From: Phycisphaerales bacterium
Lineage (GTDB): Bacteria > Planctomycetota > Phycisphaerae > Tepidisphaerales > Tepidisphaeraceae
Direction: 5' to 3'
DNA length: 10,867 nucleotides
Assembly: GCA_028288775.1 (NCBI GenBank)
Contig: JAQGHP010000526.1
Location: forward strand, 1-10,867
The notes beneath the pieces are model-generated. The model worked only from the letters and a program-made list of their open reading frames with translations. It was not told where the DNA came from and searched no databases. A program made the translations under genes and the position numbers. Below are positions 1-5,965 of this stretch, piece by piece. The number at the start of each line of letters is the position of its first letter. Position 1 is the stretch's first letter.

Positions 1-3
1 AGT

Positions 4-1038
4 ATGGACAACGCATGTTCGACCCAGAAAGCACGCACGCCAGATTCAATCGTCGCTGCTCGCCGTGTGACGTTTCCGCCCGTGCCGATGGGGTGGTACT
101 ACCTTTGTCGCAGCGGTCATCTGCGGACCGGGCCGGCGAAAGTCGTTCTGGGCCGATCGACGTTTGTTGCATTCCGTGATACGCAGGGGACCGTTGCCGT
201 GCTCGAGGGGCGATGCTCGCACATGGGCGCGGACTTAAGCCGCGGCACCGTTGTTGGCGGCTCCCTGCGTTGTCCGCTTCATGGGTGGGAATACGCGGCG
301 GATGGTCGTTGCGTGCGTATCCCTGCGTCCGGGACTGTTCCGCCGTTGGCGTGTCAGGCGGTTTACCCGAGTGTGGAGATCGGCGGCCATATTCTGTTCC
401 ACAACGCACAAGCCGCCCGATTCCCGATGCCGTTTTTTGATGGCGTGTTTCCCGACGACCTGCGCCCTGCGGAGCCGTTTGACTTTGTCGTGAACACGCC
501 GTGGTACATGATCGGGGCCAACGCGTTCGACCTTCAACATTTTCGCGTGGCGCACGACCGCACGCTGGTCGGGACGCCGTTGATCGACAGCCCGTCGCCT
601 TTCGCCCGGCGAATTGCCGCCACGTACGACGTCACCGGCCGCTCGGTCCGCGACCGCCTCACCCGCCAATTCTCTGGCAGACAGGTTCGCATGACGGTCA
701 CCGTCTGGGCCGGCGCGCTGATCCTGGTGACAGCGGCGTTCCGCCGAACGACGAGTTATGGAATGGTTTTCGTCAAGCCTCTGGACGACGGCCGCAGCCA
801 CCTGCGCACCATCGTGTGGGTGCGCCGCCGGCCGGGCGCGCTGGCGCGCACGCTGCTCGATCCGCTCGACGCGCGGATTAGAAGGCGTTTCATCCGCGCG
901 TTTCTGATGGACGACGCGGTGAGGTCCGACGGTGTTAGGTACAATCCCGCCACGTTGATCGACGCCGACCACGAAATGAGGGAATATTTCACCGCCCTCG
1001 CCGCAATGTCCGGCGAAGTACCGCCCAGGCCCGTCTGA
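4..1038 (+). CDS. Rieske [2Fe-2S] non-haem iron oxygenase, ring-hydroxylating/sterol-desaturase type
   Basis: The 344-residue protein has both metal sites of a Rieske oxygenase alpha subunit. The Rieske cluster motif is C71-x-H73 and C90-P-L-H93 in the N-terminal domain (about residues 28-135). The catalytic mononuclear iron motif is D176-x2-H179-x4-H184, and D303 or D304 in the C-terminal part is a likely third ligand. Such enzymes use electrons from a separate reductase and O2 to hydroxylate, desaturate or demethylate a substrate. The length and single-chain form fit the KshA / cholesterol 7-desaturase / chlorophyllide-oxygenase branch better than large naphthalene-type dioxygenases; the substrate cannot be read from sequence. 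No ferredoxin or reductase gene lies in the window. The first ATG is only 3 nt into the window, so the ribosome site is not visible and a start further upstream is possible. The Rieske assignment is firm; the specific reaction is open. Confidence 0.93.
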   Translation: MDNACSTQKARTPDSIVAARRVTFPPVPMGWYYLCRSGHLRTGPAKVVLGRSTFVAFRDTQGTVAVLEGRCSHMGADLSRGTVVGGSLRCPLHGWEYAADGRCVRIPASGTVPPLACQAVYPSVEIGGHILFHNAQAARFPMPFFDGVFPDDLRPAEPFDFVVNTPWYMIGANAFDLQHFRVAHDRTLVGTPLIDSPSPFARRIAATYDVTGRSVRDRLTRQFSGRQVRMTVTVWAGALILVTAAFRRTTSYGMVFVKPLDDGRSHLRTIVWVRRRPGALARTLLDPLDARIRRRFIRAFLMDDAVRSDGVRYNPATLIDADHEMREYFTALAAMSGEVPPRPV

Positions 1039-1065
1039 ATGAATCGACCCTATCCGGGGCAAACC

Positions 1066-1071
1066 AGGGAG
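1066..1071 (+). promoter_or_regulatory. Shine-Dalgarno site for the SnoaL-like gene
   Basis: AGGGAG lies 5 nt before the ATG at 1077. It supports that start and independent ribosome loading after the 38-nt gap from the Rieske gene. Nothing else was found in that gap. Confidence 0.7.
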
Positions 1072-1076
1072 CTGCC

Positions 1077-1742
1077 ATGAATCCACTGCGGCCATCCTCT
1101 CCACGAAAGTGCTTCGAGTGGTATCTGCTTGCAGGGTATCTGGCCGTATTTCTGGCGAGCGCGCCGGCCCCGGGCCAGACCACGCAAGCCGTGACCGAGC
1201 CCGACCCGCTGAAGGCCATCAACTTATTGCGGACTGAGCTGGTGGATGCGTTTAACAAGAGCGACATTGACGGGCTCCTGTTGCACCTCGACCCGGACGT
1301 GGTCGTCACGTGGCAAAACGGCGAGGTCTGCCGCGGACCGCAGGCGGTGCGGGCCTACTACGACCGAATGCTGGGCGGGCCCAATCCCGTGGTCGCCAAA
1401 CTCTCCATCGCCCCCGTCGTCGATGACCGTCACGTTTACGGGGACCATGCCGTGTCGTGGGGCAACCTGCATGACCACTACGCGCTCAAGGATGGCAGCG
1501 AGTTCAGTTTCGACAGCCGATTCACGGCAACCATCGCCCGCCGCCGCGAAGCGTGGAAGGTGACCAGCTTCCACGCCTCCGTGAACGCTTTCGATAATCC
1601 GATTCTGAAGATCGTCGAGAAGAAAGTGGGTATGTGGTCGGGAATTATTGGCGGGCTGGTGGGCCTCGTGGCGGGCGTGGTAATTGCACGGTTATTCGGT
1701 CGGCCCAAGGCGAAGGCCCCAACGCCTCGCGCGGAGGGTTGA
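1077..1742 (+). CDS. Membrane-anchored SnoaL/NTF2-like protein (DUF4440-like)
   Basis: This 221-residue protein starts with a basic stretch and a hydrophobic segment (about residues 15-30) ending in small residues, which looks like a signal peptide or anchor. Residues about 45-172 have the look of an NTF2/SnoaL-like cone fold: an N-terminal helix with DAFNKSDIDG, the LDPDVVVTW strand, a G-x-x-x-V-RAYYDRML helix, and closing strands FTATIARRR and AWKVTSFHAS. Residues about 187-206 form a Gly/Val-rich transmembrane helix, followed by a short basic tail (R206, R209, K211, K213). The family includes polyketide cyclases, isomerases and non-catalytic ligand binders, so enzymatic activity is not established. 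Domain and anchors together suggest a soluble domain held at the membrane, probably on the outer face if the signal is cleaved. The stop codon abuts the next start, so it is co-translated with the hydrolase-like gene. The fold call rests on pattern recognition without a search. Confidence 0.8.
   Translation: MNPLRPSSPRKCFEWYLLAGYLAVFLASAPAPGQTTQAVTEPDPLKAINLLRTELVDAFNKSDIDGLLLHLDPDVVVTWQNGEVCRGPQAVRAYYDRMLGGPNPVVAKLSIAPVVDDRHVYGDHAVSWGNLHDHYALKDGSEFSFDSRFTATIARRREAWKVTSFHASVNAFDNPILKIVEKKVGMWSGIIGGLVGLVAGVVIARLFGRPKAKAPTPRAEG
1733..1737 (+). promoter_or_regulatory. Shine-Dalgarno site for the alpha/beta-hydrolase-like gene
   Basis: GGAGG sits inside the last codons of the SnoaL-like gene, 5 nt before the ATG at 1743. 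It fixes that start and ties the two genes together translationally. Confidence 0.75.
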
Positions 1743-2750
1743 ATGTCGTTCCCGCCGTTCGCGACCGAAGAGGATCGGGCCTTGCTGGAGCAGGCCCGCT
1801 CCCTTCGCCAGTGCGCAGCGCCGATGGAGTTCACTGAATCCGCCCTGCGCACCCTTTCGAAGGCAAAAGGAATCGACCTCGCCACGGCGGCTCTTTACGA
1901 CTACCTGCGACACAACTCAGCCCATAGTGCATTCATTCACGACGTCGAGACGGGCGAGGGTCGCCCTTCCAGGGACCTCGCGCCGCGGATTGTTGTGATG
2001 CCGGGGGCGTTTCATGTGCAATACCCCGGCACCGGCGCGGACGGCAGCCGGGTTATGGAACTGGCCGGCGCGCTGGGCTGGCCCGGGGAACCCGTTGCGG
2101 TGCCAAGCCTCGGATCGATGGCCGACAACGCCGCGGCACTGGCCGCACACCTGGCACGCCAGCCGGGACGGCCGGTGGTCATCGTGTCGTTAAGCAAAGG
2201 AAGCGCCGATATCTGCGCCGCCTTCAAACGACCCAACGCGGCAAGCGAACTGCGCGACGTTCGCGCGTGGGTCAGCCTCAGTGGAATGGTTGCGGGCACT
2301 CCGCTGATCGGGTGGTTGCGGTCGCGCCCGTTGCGATGCATGGGCGTGCGCCTCCTGCTCCGGCTGCGCGGACAGCGATTCGCCATGCTCGATGAGCTGC
2401 GTCGAGGCGCAGGTTCGCCCCTGGCTGCGCCGCCGATGCTTCCGCCGGAGATGCGAGCGATTCACCTCGTGGCCTTTCCGCTCATGCGCTACTTAAGCAA
2501 CGACTGGGCGCGCCGGGGACATGCGAGACTCTCTTCGATGGGGCCCAACGATGGCGGCGGGATCTTGCTGGCGGATGCGGCGAATCTTCCCGGCGACGTT
2601 TATCCCGTCTGGGCGGCCGATCACTACCTGCGGCCGGCTTGGGACATTCAGCCGCTGCTGCTCAAAATCTTGCTTGAAGCGGCTCGACCGTGGGAAGCCT
2701 CCCCCTTGTCCCCGGCGGTTGCGGCGGGTCCTTCGCCGGGTCATTTCTGA
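1743..2750 (+). CDS. Alpha/beta-hydrolase-fold protein, probable esterase/lipase-like
   Basis: This 335-residue protein shows an alpha/beta-hydrolase plan. A core strand (residues 82-87, RIVVMP) leads into a GAF/H loop that could form the oxyanion hole. The strand PVVIVSLSKGSAD (144-156) carries a nucleophile elbow with S151 in S-L-S-K-G, so the first Gly of the usual G-x-S-x-G is Ser. Candidate acid D270 lies in M-G-P-N-D-G-G-G and candidate base H294 in W-A-A-D-H-Y. A helical insertion of about 185-255 could be a lid. I see no signal peptide. A hydrolase, acyltransferase or thioesterase role is possible; the substrate is unknown. It is the last gene of the first plus-strand group, and its final 29 codons overlap the tail of the PAP2 gene on the other strand. 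The fold is likely; the triad assignment is tentative. Confidence 0.78.
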   Translation: MSFPPFATEEDRALLEQARSLRQCAAPMEFTESALRTLSKAKGIDLATAALYDYLRHNSAHSAFIHDVETGEGRPSRDLAPRIVVMPGAFHVQYPGTGADGSRVMELAGALGWPGEPVAVPSLGSMADNAAALAAHLARQPGRPVVIVSLSKGSADICAAFKRPNAASELRDVRAWVSLSGMVAGTPLIGWLRSRPLRCMGVRLLLRLRGQRFAMLDELRRGAGSPLAAPPMLPPEMRAIHLVAFPLMRYLSNDWARRGHARLSSMGPNDGGGILLADAANLPGDVYPVWAADHYLRPAWDIQPLLLKILLEAARPWEASPLSPAVAAGPSPGHF

Positions 2751-3456
2751 ACGGGGCGATCCTCCGCCAGACCCACGCATGCATGCACAGTGCAAGTACC
2801 GCGCCCGTGATAATGTCCGCCGCGTAGTGCTCTTTGGTCGCCAGCGTGCCATAAAGAATCAGTCCCGCCCAAGCGCCGATCAACCAGCGCACCGCGCGGG
2901 AATTTCCGTCGGCATTGACGCGCCGGCCGAATGCGAGCGTGTATATCAACAGCCCAGCGTGGAGCGACGGTAGGGAATTGAGCGACACATCATACCGCAG
3001 GAGCAGGCCGTACATTCCCGTCGGGTGCGCGACAACGGGCCTGGGGGCGCGGATCGGGAAAAGGATGAAGACCGCAAAACTGATTAGCGAAAGTAGAACA
3101 AAGCCGCGGGCATACCGCAGGAGGCTCGCGCGCTCCGTGGCCAGCCACGGGATCGCGTTCACCGGCACGTAGACCGACTGATAAACCAACACCCAGCGAT
3201 ACGGGTAAAACCCGATCGCCCGGTCGAGCCACGTCAACGGAAGGTGATGCACCGGCAACAGCGGGAAGTTACCGATAAGAAAATACGGGACGCAAAATAG
3301 CAACCCCAGCGTGACGGAAAGGAACGCCTTCAATCGCCAGTGGGCGGTCACGCGATCGCGGATCGCCGCCCAACCGCGCGGCGGTCGGTCGGATGTGGGC
3401 AGAGCTATTTGCCGCTGGTCGGGCATCGGCGGTCTACTGTATGATCCGCCCGGCAT
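2662..3456 (-). CDS. PAP2-superfamily membrane protein (PAP2_3 / inositolphosphotransferase-like)
   Basis: The 264-residue polytopic protein has about five or six hydrophobic segments (roughly 43-62, 85-105, 115-134, 165-177, 190-206, 213-230). It carries the PAP2 catalytic signatures: S161-L-P-S164-L-H166-A-G, and H210-Y-A-A-D214 where the usual SR-x5-H-x3-D motif has lost its SR. A P-I-R-A-P-R-P element (134-140) matches the position of motif 1. This pattern, with HYxxD and a PSLH core, is closer to the Aur1/Ipt1-like PAP2_3 branch than to plain phosphatidate phosphatases. Family members dephosphorylate lipid phosphates or transfer a phospho-headgroup between lipids at the membrane. The start at 3456 is chosen because GGAG lies 7 nt upstream; an in-frame ATG at 3426 lacks a comparable site. 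The start overlaps the desaturase gene by 23 nt. The C-terminal tail from about residue 232 is Pro/Arg-rich and overlaps the convergent hydrolase gene. Direction of chemistry and substrate are unknown. Confidence 0.88.
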   Translation of the reverse strand: MPGGSYSRPPMPDQRQIALPTSDRPPRGWAAIRDRVTAHWRLKAFLSVTLGLLFCVPYFLIGNFPLLPVHHLPLTWLDRAIGFYPYRWVLVYQSVYVPVNAIPWLATERASLLRYARGFVLLSLISFAVFILFPIRAPRPVVAHPTGMYGLLLRYDVSLNSLPSLHAGLLIYTLAFGRRVNADGNSRAVRWLIGAWAGLILYGTLATKEHYAADIITGAVLALCMHAWVWRRIAPFRNDPAKDPPQPPGTRGRLPTVEPLQARF

Positions 3457-4387
3457 ATTTGTTCTCCACGTGCTCGCCCGTTCGCCGCGGCCCCTTCCAC
3501 ATGCGCAGGTACATCCAAGGCAGGAACCTCCGCTGCGCCGAAGGCTCTCCCGCGATCTGTGGCAGGTAGACCCACGGCACCGTCGGGTGCTCGTGGTGCG
3601 CCTGGTGCCAGTTGTGGTTCAGCCAAAAAGCATCAACCGGGCCGAAGATCCAGAGATTGCGCGCGCCTCGCGTCACGTGCCGCTCGGTGCCGTAATGGTG
3701 TACGTATTGCATCGCCGACCACATGAAGCCGAATGCAGCGTACATGATCAGATAATTGACCGGCGGTATGTGCAACCCCCACACGATCAGCACGTGTAGG
3801 GTGATGGCCGCGATACCTTCGATGCGAATCCATCGAAGGTGCATGGGATTGAATGACTGAAGAAATGCCGCGGAGGCGCGATCGACGCTGACGTGCCGGT
3901 CAATCTTGAAATGTCGGCGATCGAGGATAAACGGGCAGATCGCGGCCACCACGTTGCTGACGACGACGAGCACATAATACAGGCCCGTGAGAATGCCCAG
4001 CCAGACCATCCATTTCCAGACGACGTTGTCTCCGTCGAAATAGAGGTCGAATGCCTCGTCGTCCGACCGGTTGCGCAGGTGGTGACCGATGTGGCCCTGG
4101 CGCAGAAGGTGGAAAGGGGCGGGAAAAAACAGCGCCATGGCGATCCCGACAGCCTCATTCGCCCGACGCTTGGGGAACAGCATGCCATGCTCGGCCTCAT
4201 GGATCACCGAATAAACCGAGTTCATCAAGATGCCGAACGCGATGGCCAGCCCCGCCACCTTCCACCCACCATGCACCCGCCCCGCGACGACGAAACAAAC
4301 GGCGAGCGCGAGCAACTGGCCGATGACGACCAAAACGTTGCTCACGGTCGGAATGGGGTGACGAGCCAGGGGCGAAGTGCGAAGCAT
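3434..4387 (-). CDS. Membrane fatty-acid desaturase / hydroxylase family protein
   Basis: The 317-residue protein contains the histidine boxes of integral-membrane di-iron desaturases: H63-E-A-E-H67, H99-I-G-H-H103, and H258-N-W-H-Q-A-H-H-E-H267. H230-H231 may supply a further ligand. Hydrophobic segments at about 16-36, 45-62, 80-92, 125-150, 190-205 and 210-228 would place the boxes on the cytosolic face. Enzymes of this family use O2 and external electrons to insert a double bond or hydroxyl into an acyl chain, a sphingoid base or a carotenoid. The last box (H-x2-H-x2-HH) is variant, so desaturase and hydroxylase/ketolase roles cannot be separated. AGGGAG at 4398-4403 lies 10 nt before the ATG and supports the start. 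It is the first gene of a two-gene minus-strand operon with the PAP2 gene and is transcribed away from the radical SAM operon across the shared 111-nt gap. Confidence 0.92.
   Translation of the reverse strand: MLRTSPLARHPIPTVSNVLVVIGQLLALAVCFVVAGRVHGGWKVAGLAIAFGILMNSVYSVIHEAEHGMLFPKRRANEAVGIAMALFFPAPFHLLRQGHIGHHLRNRSDDEAFDLYFDGDNVVWKWMVWLGILTGLYYVLVVVSNVVAAICPFILDRRHFKIDRHVSVDRASAAFLQSFNPMHLRWIRIEGIAAITLHVLIVWGLHIPPVNYLIMYAAFGFMWSAMQYVHHYGTERHVTRGARNLWIFGPVDAFWLNHNWHQAHHEHPTVPWVYLPQIAGEPSAQRRFLPWMYLRMWKGPRRTGEHVENKYAGRIIQ
3464..3467 (-). promoter_or_regulatory. Shine-Dalgarno site deciding the PAP2 gene start
   Basis: GGAG on the minus strand lies 7 nt before the ATG at 3456, inside the 3' end of the desaturase gene. 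It favours this start over the in-frame ATG at 3426 and implies translational coupling. Confidence 0.6.
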
Positions 4388-4397
4388 TGCGATCCAT

Positions 4398-4403
4398 CTC
4401 CCT
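4398..4403 (-). promoter_or_regulatory. Shine-Dalgarno site for the desaturase gene
   Basis: AGGGAG on the minus strand lies 10 nt before the ATG at 4387. It supports that start codon. Confidence 0.6.
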
Positions 4404-4444
4404 GTTTCTGGCGGGCGGCGATATAGTACCTGGGTACGGACCGT

Positions 4445-4479
4445 CCGCCAAAGGCGGGTTGTCCCGCACGGAGCGGGAC
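4445..4479. repeat. Pair of adjacent perfect hairpins upstream of the radical SAM operon
   Basis: Two inverted repeats stand 3 nt apart. The first is CCGCC (4445-4449), loop AAA, GGCGG (4453-4457). The second is GTCCCGC (4461-4467), loop ACGGA, GCGGGAC (4473-4479). Both stems are perfect and GC-only or nearly so. No run of T follows on either strand, so a simple intrinsic terminator is unlikely. The twin-hairpin layout resembles REP-type dispersed elements, or could be a 5'-leader structure controlling the first radical SAM gene, whose start lies 19 nt downstream and lacks a clear Shine-Dalgarno. Which is right cannot be told from one copy. Confidence 0.6.
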
Positions 4480-4498
4480 CAGCGGGGTAACGACGGCA

Positions 4499-5965
4499 AT
4501 GATCTGCGAGAAATCAGAATTTCCTCCCGCGGGCGGGCGCAGGCTGCGTGTCGCGCTGATTTCGCCCAATGGCCCGCTCTACCGCCATCGCGGGGGGATC
4601 TTTCGCAAATCGCTGCGCTATCAGCCGCTGACACTTACTACGCTGGCCGCGCTCGTCCCCAGGGAGCTCGATATCGAGCTGACGCTGATCGACGAAGGGA
4701 TTGCGGATGTGCCCGGGCGGCTCGACGTGGACCTCGTCGGGTTGACCGTCATCACGGGGACCGCGCCCCGGGCGTACGAGCTGTCGGCGCGGTTCCGTTC
4801 GCGCGGGATCGCGACGGTGCTCGGCGGACCGCACGTCACGCTCATCCCCGAGGACGCTCAGCCGCACGCGGATGCGGTTGTTGTCGGATACGCGGAAGAT
4901 ACCTGGCCCCGTCTGTTACGCGACTTTGCCGCGGGCGTTATGCAAGCGCGTTATGACCAGTCGCCCGATCTGGATCTGGCGAACCGTCCTTTCGCGCGGC
5001 GGGAGTTGCTCCCGCGGCGTCGTTATCTCACGAACAACGTCTTCGAAGCCACGCGCGGGTGCGTTCACAATTGCGACTTTTGCGTCGTACCCGCGGCCTG
5101 GGGGCGCAAGCCGTATCAGAAGCCGGTCGAGGAGGTGGCCGAGGATATCCGAAAGCACGGGGCGCGCAAGCTTATTTTCGTCGATTTGAACTTGATCGCC
5201 GATCGTGACTACGCCCGACGGCTGTTTCTCGAGCGGATCCCGTTGCGGGTGCAATGGTACGGCCTGGCGACGGTGCTCCTTGCTGACGACGCCGAACTGC
5301 TGGACCTGGCGGCAAAGAGCGGTTGCCGCGGACTGCTGATGGGCCTGGAGTCAATTTCCCCGGAGAACCTGCGGGCCAGCCGCAAGGGCTTCAACTCTCC
5401 CGACCATTTCGTGCGCGTCGTCGAGCGCCTCCACGCGCACGGCATCGCCTTGCAGGGGTGCTTCGTCTTCGGCCTGGACGGTGACGGTCCGGACGTTTTC
5501 CTCAAGACCGCGCAGTTCGCAGTGGATGCGAAAATCGACTTGCCGCGTTTTGCCATCGTCACGCCCTTTCCCAACACGGGGTTGTACAAGCGCCTTACCA
5601 GCGAGGGCCGCATCCTCACGCACAAATGGGAGCTGTACGATGGCCAGCATGTCGTTTTTCAACCACGATGCCTGAGCGTGCAGGAACTTCAGGACGGCAC
5701 CGAAGAGGCATGGAAACATGCGTACAGCATGCGGTCGATCGCCGGGCGGCTGCGGCACTCGCCTGCGCCCTGGGGCGTGCGGCTGGCGACGAACCTGGGG
5801 TATCGCTTTTACGCGAACCATTTAAGCCGATTTTACAATTGCGATTGGATCATCGGGCGCGCGGGGCAGCGCCCGATGGAGAGCGACGTACTCGCGCCGG
5901 TTGCCCTGACCGTCTCCGGCGCGGCCGTTTTGAACCACGAGGCGTCGGCCGCCAATTCCCCATGA
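4499..5965 (+). CDS. B12-binding-type radical SAM enzyme, first of a tandem pair
   Basis: The 488-residue protein has a Rossmann-like cobalamin-binding-type N-terminal domain (about 16-150: the L-R-V-A-L-I-S-P start, D-L-V-G-L-T-V, V-L-G-G-P-H and V-V-V-G-Y-A-E-D elements). A radical SAM barrel (about 178-370) follows, with the cluster motif C188-x3-C192-x2-C195. The C-terminal region (about 370-460) resembles the DUF4070 extension. No D-x-H-x-x-G base-on cobalamin motif is seen, as in many class B enzymes. The family includes C-methylases such as hopanoid methylase HpnP and ring-forming enzymes such as BchE; substrate and reaction are unknown here. F-V-D-L-N (227-231) replaces the F-V-D-D-N seen in the partner enzyme. 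ATG 4499 is the first in-frame ATG and has no clear Shine-Dalgarno. The gene heads a five-gene operon, and its stop overlaps the next start as ATGA. Confidence 0.92.
   Translation: MICEKSEFPPAGGRRLRVALISPNGPLYRHRGGIFRKSLRYQPLTLTTLAALVPRELDIELTLIDEGIADVPGRLDVDLVGLTVITGTAPRAYELSARFRSRGIATVLGGPHVTLIPEDAQPHADAVVVGYAEDTWPRLLRDFAAGVMQARYDQSPDLDLANRPFARRELLPRRRYLTNNVFEATRGCVHNCDFCVVPAAWGRKPYQKPVEEVAEDIRKHGARKLIFVDLNLIADRDYARRLFLERIPLRVQWYGLATVLLADDAELLDLAAKSGCRGLLMGLESISPENLRASRKGFNSPDHFVRVVERLHAHGIALQGCFVFGLDGDGPDVFLKTAQFAVDAKIDLPRFAIVTPFPNTGLYKRLTSEGRILTHKWELYDGQHVVFQPRCLSVQELQDGTEEAWKHAYSMRSIAGRLRHSPAPWGVRLATNLGYRFYANHLSRFYNCDWIIGRAGQRPMESDVLAPVALTVSGAAVLNHEASAANSP

Larger units (their letters stand above)
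4388..4498. promoter_or_regulatory. Divergent promoter region with stacked inverted repeats
   Basis: This is the only sizeable gap in the window and must drive both the minus-strand desaturase operon and the plus-strand radical SAM operon if they have their own promoters. TATAGT at 4422-4427 matches five of six positions of a -10 hexamer on the plus strand, and the same bases read TACTAT on the minus strand. I see no convincing -35 for either. Directly after it lies GTACC-TG-GGTAC (4426-4437), a dyad that could be an operator. It is followed by CGGAC-C-GTCCG (4437-4447) and two hairpins at 4445-4479. Promoter and operator calls are inference from position and symmetry. Confidence 0.4.

Noticed and set aside
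235..1104. Long minus-strand open frame (289 codons) opposite the Rieske gene
   Set aside because: Its Arg/His/Ala-rich product has no recognisable motif and mirrors a plus-strand gene with intact metal-binding motifs. Long antisense frames are expected at this GC content.
3893..4426. Plus-strand open frame antisense to the desaturase gene
   Set aside because: Its product is rich in charged and His residues with no fold pattern, while the minus strand encodes complete histidine boxes.
4445..4479. Twin hairpins as an intrinsic terminator
   Set aside because: Neither stem is followed by a T-run on either strand, and no gene ends into this region; both neighbours start from it.
4197..4634. Minus-strand frame covering the divergent gap and the start of the first radical SAM gene
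   Set aside because: Its product is Arg-rich and low in hydrophobic core residues. It overlaps the conserved first strand of the radical SAM protein and the desaturase start.
4665..4680. Perfect 16-bp palindrome AGCTCGATATCGAGCT
   Set aside because: It lies inside the coding sequence of the first radical SAM gene, where the codons read as a normal strand. One such palindrome in about 11 kb is not very unlikely by chance.
5626..5961. In-frame upstream extension of the second radical SAM gene (112 codons)
   Set aside because: The extension lies wholly inside the first radical SAM gene in another frame and has no homologous look. The ATGA overlap at 5962 begins at the conserved first strand.
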